Both the position numbers and the translations under genes were made by a program. The notes under the pieces were generated by a model that worked only from the letters and a program-made list of their open reading frames with translations, did no database searches and was not told the DNA's origin. Shown here piece after piece: positions 17,988 through 27,468 of a stretch of DNA of 64,000 nucleotides. This DNA comes from Pseudobdellovibrionaceae bacterium (lineage in GTDB: Bacteria; Bdellovibrionota; Bdellovibrionia; Bdellovibrionales; Bdellovibrionaceae): contig JALHMX010000005.1 of the NCBI GenBank assembly GCA_022843825.1, positions 88,258 through 152,257 of the forward strand. The letters run 5' to 3'. Each line of letters begins with the position of its first letter. The first letter of the stretch is position 1.

Positions 17988-18876
17988 TTGCTTCAGAAAC
18001 CGACAAAAAATTATCTGTCCACTGAATTTCTTGATCGCGCTTAAACCAGGTTCTTTGTTTTTTAATAAGTTTATACGTGCTTTGATTAATAGCGTCTGCC
18101 AATCCTGTACGATCAGTTTTTCCCTGTAGACATTCTTTGGCCTCAAAATAACCAACGCTATTTAAAGGCGCCCAATCCGCATAGCCTTTCTCAAGCAACG
18201 ATTTAACTTCATCCAGTAGTCCATCATTTAACATCTTTGTTGTTCGTTTTTGAATATTCGCTTTTAATACGTCTTTTTCTAAATCCACACCTACTTTAAG
18301 CTGTGCAAAAGGCAACTTGTACTTCGTGTCTTGCTCTGATTGCTCTTTAAGTTCAGACATTTTAAAATTAAATGCTCTTTTAACCTCTAGTGCTCGCCCA
18401 ATGCGGTAGGTATCATTAGGGTGCACCTTCGTTTGCGGATCAAAGGCGATCAGTTCTTTATACGCCTTTTCATTTCCATGAAGTTTAATTTCCTCTTCAA
18501 TTTCTATTTTCAAAGACGCATCGATAGGCGGTACATTGTACATCCCCTTCTCTAAAGCCTGAATATAAAACCCCGTTCCTCCGACTACTATTAAAGGGAA
18601 AGAAAGTTTTTTTTCTGTTTCTATCAGCTGATAAAAATCTCTTAAAAAGGCTCCCGCTGTCATCTCAAGTGGGGCTTTCACATAGGAATATAAATAGTGT
18701 GGCGCCTGTTTTAAATCTTCACTAGAGGGTGATGCAGACCCTATTTTTAAGTCCTCATAAAATTGAATACTATCCGCATTAACAATACTGCCATTATATT
18801 TTCTAGCAATTTCTATAGCCAAACGACTTTTGCCCGCACCCGTAGGCCCGACTACAAAAATAACTTTTTTATTCAC
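17968..18876 (-). CDS. miaA: tRNA dimethylallyltransferase MiaA
   Basis: 302 residues. The P-loop GPTGAGKSRLA, NADSIQFYEDL and VGGTGFYIQAL motifs identify the enzyme that adds the dimethylallyl group to A37 of tRNAs reading UNN codons. The start is a GTG at 18876 whose G overlaps the TAG stop of mutL, so translation is probably coupled. The mutL-miaA pair is widespread in bacteria. The gene overlaps the kynureninase-like gene by 20 bp at its 3' end. Confidence 0.92.
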   Translation of the reverse strand: MNKKVIFVVGPTGAGKSRLAIEIARKYNGSIVNADSIQFYEDLKIGSASPSSEDLKQAPHYLYSYVKAPLEMTAGAFLRDFYQLIETEKKLSFPLIVVGGTGFYIQALEKGMYNVPPIDASLKIEIEEEIKLHGNEKAYKELIAFDPQTKVHPNDTYRIGRALEVKRAFNFKMSELKEQSEQDTKYKLPFAQLKVGVDLEKDVLKANIQKRTTKMLNDGLLDEVKSLLEKGYADWAPLNSVGYFEAKECLQGKTDRTGLADAINQSTYKLIKKQRTWFKRDQEIQWTDNFLSVSEAIKHFLN

Positions 18877-20636
18877 TAGTTAATCCGTCCAAATTTTCGT
18901 TCGATTTCACTAAAATTAAACTCAACACTTACAGGCCGACCGTGAGGACAAAAGCTAGACAAAGGGAACTGATCCATGTCCTGTAATAATTTTTTCATTT
19001 CTTGATAGCTCAGAGTTTGGCCCGCGCGAACAACCGAATGGCAGGCCATCGTTGCAAAAATATCACCCACGATTTTCTCTAGGCGATGAGACCCGCCATG
19101 ATCTATCAACTCTTGAGCCATTTTTTCAAAAACAAATGGATAAACAGATTCCTTTATAAACTGGGGCGATGACTTTAAACCCAACACCTGAGGCCCCATA
19201 ACTTCATATTCTATACCTATTTTTTTCATGGTTTCTTGAATGCTCATTAGGGCTTCAATTTTTTCCACAGAAAGGTCGATGGATAAAGGAAACAAGAAAT
19301 CCTGAATATCAATTTTGTCTTCTGGACTTTTCCATTTACTCATTAACCTTTCATAGGCGACACGCTCATGGGCTGCATGCTGGTCTACTAAAATCATTTT
19401 ATCATCTTTTTGACAAACAATGTATGTTTGACTGATCTGTCCTATAACATCAAAGTGGGACCAGTACAGCTGCTTATGCTCAGTTACCGGAGCGCTCCGG
19501 TCTATTTGTAAATTTTCAAGCGTAGAGATCTCAAAATGCTTTTTCTTCTGGATTGTTTGATGAACACCTTGGTCTTTAAAAAAATAATTCTCAGGAGGTT
19601 TTTCATTATAGGCGTTCGAAATAAAACTCCGCTGCGGAATTGTCGTCGTTTTTTCTATCCACGGAGCTTGCTCTATACTATCACGCAATGCCGCCTGAAC
19701 AGATCTAAAAGCCAAGCTAGCGTCTTGAAACTTGACCTGACTTTTTGTTGGATGAATATTCACATCAATATTCTCCGGATTACATTTAAGAAAAATGGCA
19801 CAAATCGGATATTCTCCGTGCATAAGCAAACTGCGATAGGCCTCCATAACAGCAGCATGCAAACCACGATCTTGAATCCAGCGACCTTGAGCAAAAATCC
19901 AAATATTTTTAGAAGTCTTGTGCACATCCTGAGGACTGCAGTAAAAGGCCGTCGCCCTGTAGTCTTCACGATGACTCGTGTTTTCAAACATTCGATTAAA
20001 TTCTAAAACTTCCTTAACTCGATCGATGTGTTGATCCTTGCGACTGTAATAAAGTTCTAATTTGCCCGCATTAACGAGTTTAAATTCAATCTGAGGATTC
20101 GCTAAGGCCATGGCCTTAATGCTACTTTTAATTTGAGCAAACTCAGCCGCATCTGACTTTAAAAATTTTAAACGCGCCGGCACATTCTCAAATAAGTCTT
20201 CTATTTTAATTTCAGTACCTTCATTTCGATGAGCCACTATCATTTCGGACAAGATACCAAAATCAGATTTTACTTGATAGGCCTCCTGAGCCTGCTGGTT
20301 CTTACTTATTAATGTGAGTTTAGACACAGCCGCAGCGCTGGCTAAGGCTTCTCCACGAAATCCAAAAGTATGAAGTTGCCATAGGTCATCTGTTTTAGTT
20401 ATTTTACTTGTGGCATGACGAGTGAGCGCTAATTCAAGGTCTTCTTTATTTATGCCACATCCATTATCCATAACTCGTACGAAGCGCCCTCCAGCGGCAA
20501 CTTCAATATGAATTGAAGTGCTACCTGCGTCGATGCTGTTTTCTACTAATTCTTTAACTAAATGAGCAGGCTTTTCCACCACTTCGCCAGCAGAAATTTG
20601 ATTTACTACATCTTGAGATAGTTTAAATATAGGCAT
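18876..20636 (-). CDS. mutL: DNA mismatch repair protein MutL with endonuclease motif
   Basis: 586 residues. The GHKL ATPase is shown by ELVENSIDAG, DNGCGI and GFRGEALAS. The C-terminal domain carries DQHAAHERVAYE, an exact DQHA(x)2E(x)4E endonuclease motif, plus ACHSVVRAG and FCPHGRP, so this MutL should nick the nascent strand itself, as in bacteria without MutH. The linker between the domains is short. Upstream is an exported barrel-type protein 9 bp away; downstream is miaA with a one-base overlap. Confidence 0.92.
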   Translation of the reverse strand: MPIFKLSQDVVNQISAGEVVEKPAHLVKELVENSIDAGSTSIHIEVAAGGRFVRVMDNGCGINKEDLELALTRHATSKITKTDDLWQLHTFGFRGEALASAAAVSKLTLISKNQQAQEAYQVKSDFGILSEMIVAHRNEGTEIKIEDLFENVPARLKFLKSDAAEFAQIKSSIKAMALANPQIEFKLVNAGKLELYYSRKDQHIDRVKEVLEFNRMFENTSHREDYRATAFYCSPQDVHKTSKNIWIFAQGRWIQDRGLHAAVMEAYRSLLMHGEYPICAIFLKCNPENIDVNIHPTKSQVKFQDASLAFRSVQAALRDSIEQAPWIEKTTTIPQRSFISNAYNEKPPENYFFKDQGVHQTIQKKKHFEISTLENLQIDRSAPVTEHKQLYWSHFDVIGQISQTYIVCQKDDKMILVDQHAAHERVAYERLMSKWKSPEDKIDIQDFLFPLSIDLSVEKIEALMSIQETMKKIGIEYEVMGPQVLGLKSSPQFIKESVYPFVFEKMAQELIDHGGSHRLEKIVGDIFATMACHSVVRAGQTLSYQEMKKLLQDMDQFPLSSFCPHGRPVSVEFNFSEIERKFGRIN

Positions 20637-20645
20637 ATCGGCGTA

Positions 20646-21506
20646 TTAGAACAGAAATCCCAAACTAAGTCCACCGTAAGCCTCGCGCTCCCAATAGTAT
20701 CTTAATCCCAGATCCACAGCGACCCAGCGGGTATGAAAAATAAAACCACCCTCAAGCAGCATTCCAAAAGTCAGCTCCTGCAAAGAGTAGTTTTTAGCGC
20801 TGGTTTCTAGGCTGTAATTTGAGTATTTTAAGAAAGGGCCAAGTCCATAACGTAGAGTTTTATTCCGGTCTATAATGGATATATTAACCACTTGGGCTCC
20901 ACCCCACGCGGTTATACCCTTACCTTCTATTGATAAACGCTCCGAATAATATTTTGGCAAACCGTAGGCCACATTTATATCCCAGGCAATTGAAGAGGAG
21001 TAATCGCTCAAAAATGGAATATAGCGATAGCCAAGCGCATACATGTCAGCGACCTGTAGGCCACCCATTGTTTTTTCATGATAATTAACGAGACTTATAA
21101 TCAAACCATGATAGCGATCCTGAAAGATCGTACTGTCTTCCTCATCATCTTGTATATTCATTCTATCTATCTCTGAAATTTCTAATGGGTCCGGGTCATC
21201 AATAAATGGTTTTGGCTGCAAGCGTCCGACACCCTCTATATCAATCTCACTGTCGGCGACAAAACCAATTATTTTGTTACTAATTTTTATACGATAAAAG
21301 GCGCCAAATTTTTTATTTGAAATATGATAAAACTTCCCTGGATTTATATAGGCTACAATCTTTGCATCGAAGTTTGCCGCATTAAAAATTTCTACATCTT
21401 GCCGTACGGCCTGAGCACGCCGGAACTGTGTGGACCAACCACTCTCGGGTATGGCTGCGATAATTATAAAACATAAGAATAAGAAAAACCGAAAAGCTCC
21501 CGCCAT
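20646..21506 (-). CDS. Exported protein with SH3-like N-terminus and barrel C-terminus
   Basis: 286 residues with a signal peptide. Residues about 30-80 (VEIFNAANFDAKIVAYINPG and following) look like a bacterial SH3 module. The second half has alternating aromatic beta strands and ends GGLSLGFLF, with a terminal Phe, as in outer-membrane barrels. The combination suggests an outer-membrane protein with a periplasmic SH3 module binding peptidoglycan or a partner. It lies between mutL and a small membrane protein on the same strand. No named family recognised. Confidence 0.55.
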   Translation of the reverse strand: MAGAFRFFLFLCFIIIAAIPESGWSTQFRRAQAVRQDVEIFNAANFDAKIVAYINPGKFYHISNKKFGAFYRIKISNKIIGFVADSEIDIEGVGRLQPKPFIDDPDPLEISEIDRMNIQDDEEDSTIFQDRYHGLIISLVNYHEKTMGGLQVADMYALGYRYIPFLSDYSSSIAWDINVAYGLPKYYSERLSIEGKGITAWGGAQVVNISIIDRNKTLRYGLGPFLKYSNYSLETSAKNYSLQELTFGMLLEGGFIFHTRWVAVDLGLRYYWEREAYGGLSLGFLF

Positions 21507-21530
21507 ACCTAGGAACTATAAAACGACTTT

Positions 21531-21968
21531 TTAGACCTGCAAAGATAATTTTTTACCTTTTTCGTCAACGCTTTGCTCTATCTCATCCACGCGACCGTAG
21601 GCAGATTTAGGAATACTGATGGGTCTCAATAAAAACTCTGGTCGCTCTGCGCGCAGAGCCAAGTAGTCTCTGATTTTTTCACCACATTTTTCAGGATCCT
21701 TATTATACATGATCACGTCAAAACCACAATTCATACAAATCATCGACTGACGCCACTTAGCTTGAGAAAATAACTCTGCTGCCAAAAGCAATGGAAGAAA
21801 AAGAAAGAGACCACGTATATCCAAAGTATTCCATATTGCTATAGTAAAAAGTAAGCTTAACCCCGCCAAACCCGCAATGGATATAATACCTAAATACTTA
21901 GATTTATAGACATGGCGCGGAGCCTTACAGAATGCGCAAAAGCACTTTCGTCTTTGTTTAAATAGCAT
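21531..21968 (-). CDS. Small membrane protein with zinc-ribbon-like Cys pairs
   Basis: 145 residues. CFCAFC near the N-terminus and CMNC at about residue 84 flank two transmembrane helices, so the Cys pairs could jointly bind a metal. The C-terminal tail is charged and cytosolic-looking. Function unknown. It is 25 bp upstream of the barrel protein on the same strand and divergent from the 22010 gene. Confidence 0.6.
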   Translation of the reverse strand: MLFKQRRKCFCAFCKAPRHVYKSKYLGIISIAGLAGLSLLFTIAIWNTLDIRGLFLFLPLLLAAELFSQAKWRQSMICMNCGFDVIMYNKDPEKCGEKIRDYLALRAERPEFLLRPISIPKSAYGRVDEIEQSVDEKGKKLSLQV

Positions 21969-22009
21969 GAGTTATCAATCCCCTTATTCTATATATATCT
22001 TGCCAAAAA

Positions 22010-22444
22010 ATGACTCTTTTATCTATGCTTGGACATATGTTTATACGTGAACTCGCCCTTAGACCTAACTGCCTACTTACTCGCAGGCCCATACAAATCC
22101 TTACTAGACCAAAAAATATACTCGGTAGACTTATCCGCCCTTTGAGTTCCTGGACACAGTTAAGATATTTTCTTTATCAGCATGGCTATCAGGTTGAGCT
22201 TATTCATCACATAACACAGGTTCAAAATGACAGACATATAATCTGTGATGAGGCCACCTATATGAACCTGATGGATCAGCTAGATACCAACAACACTCTC
22301 ACTGTAGTTTCTACTCAACCACTTAATGTTGATAACAAAACGACTTATCAAGTTTATACGCAGGCTCATCGAAATCGTGAATTCTACTCAAAAATGCTCG
22401 ATCACTGTATTGTCTTAGCAGAATATGACTATCTCAAAGGTTGA
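22010..22444 (+). CDS. Hypothetical protein, 144 aa
   Basis: A basic N-terminus (FIRELALRPNCLLTRRPIQ) is followed by a mixed alpha/beta body. There is no signal peptide or membrane helix, and I recognise no family. It shares a 41-bp divergent region with the zinc-ribbon-type membrane protein. The stop is 31 bp before the Yip1-type gene, so the two may be one transcript. Coding potential is moderate. Confidence 0.45.
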   Translation: MTLLSMLGHMFIRELALRPNCLLTRRPIQILTRPKNILGRLIRPLSSWTQLRYFLYQHGYQVELIHHITQVQNDRHIICDEATYMNLMDQLDTNNTLTVVSTQPLNVDNKTTYQVYTQAHRNREFYSKMLDHCIVLAEYDYLKG

Positions 22445-22475
22445 TTTCATATTGTAAGCATGTTCATATAATCTT

Positions 22476-23027
22476 ATGAAAGAAGTGAACAGCGATAAAC
22501 AGGCTCGCCTTATTGATTTTAAAGCTATTATCCAATTTTTAGTTCAGTTTATCAAAAATCCTGTTAAACATATTACTGAAATTCCTGATTGGAATCTTCC
22601 TTCTTTATTTTTTATTCAAATATCTATTTCAATTACTTCCGGAGTATTAGCCGGCTTATTAAAAATGAATATCTATCGCGTAGCCAACGGTCTTATACTA
22701 ATGCCTATAGTATCAACGATCACTTCGTTGCTTTTAACGACTTTACTCTACTACTATTTTCAGTTTTTCGAAAAACGAACAGTATCATTTAAGAAGCTCT
22801 TCTCATTGGTCATAATCGCATCAATTCCATTTTATTTATTTCAAGTTATTTCAGAATACTTCGCGCCCATCGCCCTGGTCGGTTTTGCTTTTAATTCGAT
22901 TTTACTGATCGTCGGGCTGAATGAAGTCTTCAAAGTTGAAAAAAAGCGCTGCTACGAAATTGTAGGAGCGCTTTTCGCATTAGTCTTATTAACTTGGATT
23001 GGAAGTAAAATCTCTCCCAACCTATAA
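22476..23027 (+). CDS. Yip1-family membrane protein
   Basis: 183 residues with about five transmembrane helices in the Yip1-domain arrangement: a charged N-terminus, SISITSGVLAGLL, then the LIVGLNEVFKV region near the end. Yip1-type bacterial proteins have no settled function. Converges with dut across 6 bp. Confidence 0.65.
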   Translation: MKEVNSDKQARLIDFKAIIQFLVQFIKNPVKHITEIPDWNLPSLFFIQISISITSGVLAGLLKMNIYRVANGLILMPIVSTITSLLLTTLLYYYFQFFEKRTVSFKKLFSLVIIASIPFYLFQVISEYFAPIALVGFAFNSILLIVGLNEVFKVEKKRCYEIVGALFALVLLTWIGSKISPNL

Positions 23028-23033
23028 CCGTAT

Positions 23034-23489
23034 TTACTGACGTAAATTTTCTTGTTTTCCCGTAGATCCAAAGCCGGCCTCACCGCGAGCAGTGTCTGAT
23101 AACTCTGTCACTAAATCAAATTGAGCATGAACCACAGGACAAATAACCAATTGCGCACAGCGATCTTGATCATTAATCGTGACTGACTCTTGACCTAAAT
23201 TAATAACAATAATTTTAATCTCTCCGCGATAATCAGCATCTATAGTTCCTGGAGTATTTAATAAAGTTAAACCCTGTTTAGCGGCCCAACCGCTGCGTGG
23301 ACGCGCCTGAATTTCATAACCCTCAGGAATTTCAAACGTAAGGCCCGTAGGAACTAAAACTCTCTCCATAGGTTTTAAAACAATTGGCTTATCAATACAT
23401 GCGCGAACATCAAACCCACTGGCGCCCGCTGACTGATACTGTGGTAACTCTCCCTTAAAGTGTGGCCAAGTTTTTACTTTTACTTTCAT
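23034..23489 (-). CDS. dut: dUTP diphosphatase
   Basis: 151 residues from ATG 23489, preceded by GGAGGAGA, which lies inside the last codons of the upstream peptidase gene; the open frame to 23531 is not needed. The five dUTPase motifs are GFDVRA, RPRSGWA, GTIDADYRGEI, RCAQLVI and GFGSTG. The enzyme hydrolyses dUTP to dUMP and keeps uracil out of DNA. Translation is coupled to the M16 peptidase, with one base between its stop and this start. Confidence 0.95.
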   Translation of the reverse strand: MKVKVKTWPHFKGELPQYQSAGASGFDVRACIDKPIVLKPMERVLVPTGLTFEIPEGYEIQARPRSGWAAKQGLTLLNTPGTIDADYRGEIKIIVINLGQESVTINDQDRCAQLVICPVVHAQFDLVTELSDTARGEAGFGSTGKQENLRQ

Positions 23490-23490
23490 A

Positions 23491-24777
23491 TTATCTCCTC
23501 CGTTTGCGTCCTGTGAAATCAAAATTTTCAATCCATGTTTTTAATACATTAACTTCTGGTCCCATAATAATGGCTGCAGCTTTATCTAAATCAAAATAAT
23601 TATTCAGATAATAGTTAACTGATTTTAATGTAATTTTGTTTATTTCATGAATGACGCGGTCAACTGATCGGTACTCACCAAATATCATTTCATTTACTCC
23701 CAATGAAGACATTCTGTTTTCCACATCGTCTGATCCCATCAGCAGCTGACCACGCACTTGGGTTTTAAACATATTTAAATCTGATTGTTTAATTTTATTT
23801 TTTTTTAATCTTATCAATTCGTCGGCCACAATTTGAATGACTTTTTTCACATTTTTTATATCCGTACCGGCATATATTGCAATGTTACCGCTATCAGTTT
23901 GGGTGTTTAAAGTAGAAAACACCGAGTACGCCAACCCTTGTCTTTCTCGCACAGCTTGATACAAACGCGACGTCATCCCGCCGCCGAGCAGAGAGTTAAT
24001 AATAAAAGCCTCAAAGCGGTATTTATCGTTAAAGCTGGTTGCTGGCAGTGCTACCAAAATATGTGCTTGCTCCATATCTTTTTCGTAGACGACGCGCGCG
24101 GCCTTCCAAATCGGAGCGCGACGACGAACATCTAATGTAAATTTTTTTCGACTTTTAAATAACTTTTGGCATTCAATGACAAGCTCATTGTGACTGATGG
24201 CTCCAGATGCACTGATGATTAGATTGCTGCCTTGATAGTATTTCTTATAGAAATCAAAAATTCTTTTTTGAGTCATTCGTTGTACAGTCCCGCTTTTTCC
24301 CAAAATCTGACGACCAAGCGGATGGCGAGCATACACAGACTCGAACAAGTAATCGTATATAATTTCCTCTGGAGTGTCGTCGCTCATTGCAATTTCCTGC
24401 AATATAACTTTTTTCTCCAGTTCAAAATCTTTATTCGATATTTTCATGTTGCATACAAGATCAGAAAGAACCTCTAGGCCTTCTTTCCAATCTTCATTTA
24501 ATACTAAACTATGATAGCAGGTGTACTCACGCGTAGTGTAAGCATTAAGCTCTCCACCCAAAGACTCAAGAGATTTGGCGATCTGGAGAGCGTTGCGTTT
24601 CTTTGTCCCCTTAAATACTAAATGTTCTGTAAAATGAGAAATACCCACATCTTCTTCATTTTCATCTCGAGTTCCGACCAGGACCCAAGCGCCAATAGAT
24701 ACGGACTTTGAGTGCGACATACTTTCAGTCACCACTCGCACTCCGTTGGGTAAAATTGATTTTTTAAACTGGCTCAT
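23491..24777 (-). CDS. M16-family zinc peptidase (processing-peptidase type)
   Basis: 428 residues. The inverted zinc motif HFTEHLVFKGT (HxxEH) sits at about residues 48-52, with a second Glu in the KKVILQEIAMSDDTPEE segment. The length and the RERQGLAYSVFSTL segment fit the bacterial homologues of mitochondrial processing peptidase beta. It lacks a signal peptide, so it should act in the cytosol on peptides or presequence-like substrates. It is 37 bp downstream of pnp and directly upstream of dut. Confidence 0.88.
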   Translation of the reverse strand: MSQFKKSILPNGVRVVTESMSHSKSVSIGAWVLVGTRDENEEDVGISHFTEHLVFKGTKKRNALQIAKSLESLGGELNAYTTREYTCYHSLVLNEDWKEGLEVLSDLVCNMKISNKDFELEKKVILQEIAMSDDTPEEIIYDYLFESVYARHPLGRQILGKSGTVQRMTQKRIFDFYKKYYQGSNLIISASGAISHNELVIECQKLFKSRKKFTLDVRRRAPIWKAARVVYEKDMEQAHILVALPATSFNDKYRFEAFIINSLLGGGMTSRLYQAVRERQGLAYSVFSTLNTQTDSGNIAIYAGTDIKNVKKVIQIVADELIRLKKNKIKQSDLNMFKTQVRGQLLMGSDDVENRMSSLGVNEMIFGEYRSVDRVIHEINKITLKSVNYYLNNYFDLDKAAAIIMGPEVNVLKTWIENFDFTGRKRRR

Positions 24778-24814
24778 TCCGCCGAACTCACCCTTGATTT
24801 AGCTTTCAAGCTTG

Positions 24815-26911
24815 TTACTGTAAAGTTGCTCGACGAGATAACTTGATGCGACCTGCACGATCAACCTCTAGAACTTTAACGTCTACGATATCTCCCTCGT
24901 TAACAACATCCGTAACTTGACGAACACGTTCATTAGCAAGTTCAGAGATATGTAATAACCCTTGAGTATTTGGTAAAATCTCTACGAAGGCTCCAAATTC
25001 TGCAATTTTAACAACACGACCTTTATAGGTCTTGCCCACTTCTGCTTCTGCGCAAATACCTAGAATAATTTCGATAGCACGTTTCGTGGCTAATGGATCT
25101 GATGAAGCTAAATTAATTGTTCCATCATCTTGAATTTCAATTTTAACGCCCGTTTGCTCAGTGATGCTACGAATAACTTTACCACCACTACCGATAACTT
25201 CACGAATTTTATCTGGTTTAATCTTAATTGTCTCAATACGTGGAGCAAATTCAGAAAGCTGTCCTCGTGGTACCTTCATTACTTTTTCCATTTCATTAAG
25301 AATATGTAATCGCCCCTCTTTAGCTTGGTTTAAAGCCGTTTCCATAACTTGAAAGCTTACTGAGTCTATTTTAATATCCATTTGTAAAGCCGTAATTCCT
25401 GAAGCACTTCCTGCGACTTTAAAGTCCATATCACCTAAATGATCTTCATCGCCTAGAATATCTGTTAATACAGCAATGCGATCATTTTCTTTTATTAAAC
25501 CCATCGCGATACCCGCAACGTTTTGAGTAATTTTAATTCCCGCATCTAACATAGCCAAAGTCGAGGCACACACAGTCGCCATCGAGCTTGATCCATTACT
25601 TTCTAAAACTTCACCCACAATCCGAATAGTGTATGGAAAACCGACAAAATCAGGAATAACTGATTTTACTGAGCGCTCCGCTAAATTTCCATGACCAATC
25701 TCACGACGTCCTTGACCGCCGAATCGCCCCACTTCACCAACTGAATATGGAGGGAAGTTGTAATGCAGTAAAAACTTTTTCTTGTAATTTCCATTCATAG
25801 TTTCAATGTTTTGCTCATCGTCAGCAGTTCCTAAGGTCACAGTACCTAAACATTGAGTTTCTCCGCGAGTAAATAAACCTGAGCCATGAGCTCGAGGCAA
25901 AATCCCAACTTCACAAGCTATTGGCCGAACTGTTTTTGTATCTCGACCATCTAAACGAGTTCCCTTATCTAAAATCATTGCACGTGCGACTTTGTACTGA
26001 AGATCTTCCAAAATAGTTTTAGCCTCTGATGTGCGCTGAGCTTTTAATTTATCATCAGTAATTTGAGATAGTAATTGCGATGAAACTTCAGTGAAGGCCT
26101 CAGCATATCCCGCATAACGCTCTTGTTTAATTTTAATCGCCATCGCTTTTTCAACTAGCGGCTTCATAATATTTTCGGCTTGAGTTTTAAAGTCTGAATC
26201 AATGACCGCAGGAGTAAATTTACGTTTTTCTTTCGAACCGGTTTTTTCGCGCAATTCGTCCTGAATTTGCAAAAGTCCCATTAATGTATTGTGACCAAAC
26301 TTTAAAGCAGCCAAAGCATCCGCTTCAGAAATAAATTTAGCTTCACCCTCAACCATCAAAATACCATTCTTAGTCCCTGAAACTAGAATATCCATATCTG
26401 ATTTTGCTATTTGCTCCGGTGTCGGCAAAGCCACAAACTGACCGTCAACACGGGCCACGTGGCAAGCTGCCGTTGGGCCTGCAAAAGGAATATCAGAAAT
26501 ATGCAAAGCCGCCGAAGCCCCTAGAGACGCTAAAACATCCATCGATATAGAGCCATCAGCACTCAGAATTGTGGCGGCGACTTGAGTTTCATTAAGGTAT
26601 CCTTCTGGAAACAATGGTCGAATAGGACGATCAATAATACGCGCACTTAAAGCAGACTCAGTAGACGGTCTTCCTTCGCGTTTAAAATATCCACCTGGAA
26701 TTTTTCCAATAGCATAAAATTTTTCAATGTACTCAACAGTTAGCGGGAAAAAACCCTGTCCTGGTTTTGCTTCTTTAGATGATACCGCAGTCACTAACAC
26801 CATATTGTTTCCACACGTTACCAAAACTGAACCATCAGTTTGTTTGGCCAAGCGACCGGTTTCAATTGTTATTTGCTTACCTGCTATAGTGGTAGATACT
26901 GTATTCATCAT
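24815..26911 (-). CDS. pnp: Polyribonucleotide nucleotidyltransferase (PNPase)
   Basis: 698 residues from ATG 26911; a TTG two codons upstream (26917) is also in frame and a second ATG follows. Two RNase PH domains flank an all-helical region (FGGQGRREIGHG and LGDEDHLGDMDFKVAG). The KH domain shows IREVIGSGGKVI and the S1 domain shows GKTYKGRVVKIAEFGAFVEI. PNPase degrades RNA 3'-5' by phosphorolysis and works in the degradosome. Lies downstream of rpsO, a common pairing, with a hairpin terminator between them. Confidence 0.97.
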   Translation of the reverse strand: MMNTVSTTIAGKQITIETGRLAKQTDGSVLVTCGNNMVLVTAVSSKEAKPGQGFFPLTVEYIEKFYAIGKIPGGYFKREGRPSTESALSARIIDRPIRPLFPEGYLNETQVAATILSADGSISMDVLASLGASAALHISDIPFAGPTAACHVARVDGQFVALPTPEQIAKSDMDILVSGTKNGILMVEGEAKFISEADALAALKFGHNTLMGLLQIQDELREKTGSKEKRKFTPAVIDSDFKTQAENIMKPLVEKAMAIKIKQERYAGYAEAFTEVSSQLLSQITDDKLKAQRTSEAKTILEDLQYKVARAMILDKGTRLDGRDTKTVRPIACEVGILPRAHGSGLFTRGETQCLGTVTLGTADDEQNIETMNGNYKKKFLLHYNFPPYSVGEVGRFGGQGRREIGHGNLAERSVKSVIPDFVGFPYTIRIVGEVLESNGSSSMATVCASTLAMLDAGIKITQNVAGIAMGLIKENDRIAVLTDILGDEDHLGDMDFKVAGSASGITALQMDIKIDSVSFQVMETALNQAKEGRLHILNEMEKVMKVPRGQLSEFAPRIETIKIKPDKIREVIGSGGKVIRSITEQTGVKIEIQDDGTINLASSDPLATKRAIEIILGICAEAEVGKTYKGRVVKIAEFGAFVEILPNTQGLLHISELANERVRQVTDVVNEGDIVDVKVLEVDRAGRIKLSRRATLQ

Positions 26912-27028
26912 GGACAATCTCTCTTTCCGCTTCTTCTTTTGCGTTTTTTATAGTTTTTTTACTTTTTAAATTTCTAGTATTATTCAATGAATTTCCCGTA
27001 AGGACAAGCTTGATAAAAGCCTGAATTG

Positions 27029-27057
27029 AAAAAGGCCCTTGTAAGGGCCTTTTTTTA
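27029..27057 (-). terminator. Terminator between rpsO and pnp
   Basis: AAGGCCC and GGGCCTT pair around a short loop, flanked by A and T runs on both sides, so it can work in either direction. It lies directly after the rpsO stop on the minus strand and ahead of pnp. Readthrough to pnp, as in Escherichia coli, is possible. Confidence 0.8.
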
Positions 27058-27066
27058 ATATTGCGA

Positions 27067-27336
27067 TTATTTACGAATATTGAGTGCAGAGATCAATGCG
27101 TCATAGCGCTTAACATCTTTTGATTTCAAATAATCTAATAGTTTTCTACGACGATTTACTGCCGTAATAAGACCACGTTTACCGTGATTATCTTTTTTAT
27201 GAATAGCAAAGTGACTCGTCAACTCATTGATATTTGCAGTCAATAGGGCCACTTGTACTTCTGGCGATCCCGTATCCAACTCAGCTGTTTTAAATTTTTT
27301 AAGAATTTGCGATTTTTGTTCTTTTGTAACGGCCAT
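27067..27336 (-). CDS. rpsO: 30S ribosomal protein S15
   Basis: 89 residues, the normal length. [20 protein letters not shown] and [20 protein letters not shown] are the conserved S15 blocks that bind the central domain of 16S rRNA. Preceded by AGGAGAC just before the ATG. It is upstream of pnp, as in many bacteria. Confidence 0.97.
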   Translation of the reverse strand: MAVTKEQKSQILKKFKTAELDTGSPEVQVALLTANINELTSHFAIHKKDNHGKRGLITAVNRRRKLLDYLKSKDVKRYDALISALNIRK

Positions 27337-27468
27337 TAACGTCTCCTGTTTATTTCATGTTTATTTCACCGATTAATCGTCATGGCTGACGGAATAATCA
27401 GTTTTAGAAGCTGATATAATTAACAATATCAATGCGGGTTGGCAAGACTAAATTTGCGGCTTTGCTGG

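Noticed and set aside
19536..20006. 156-codon plus-strand frame inside mutL
   Set aside because: Lies entirely antisense to conserved MutL motifs and shows no family pattern.
22468..22473. TATAAT ahead of the Yip1-type gene
   Set aside because: The start would fall inside or after the ATG at 22476, and the TTGATT upstream is 20 bp away.
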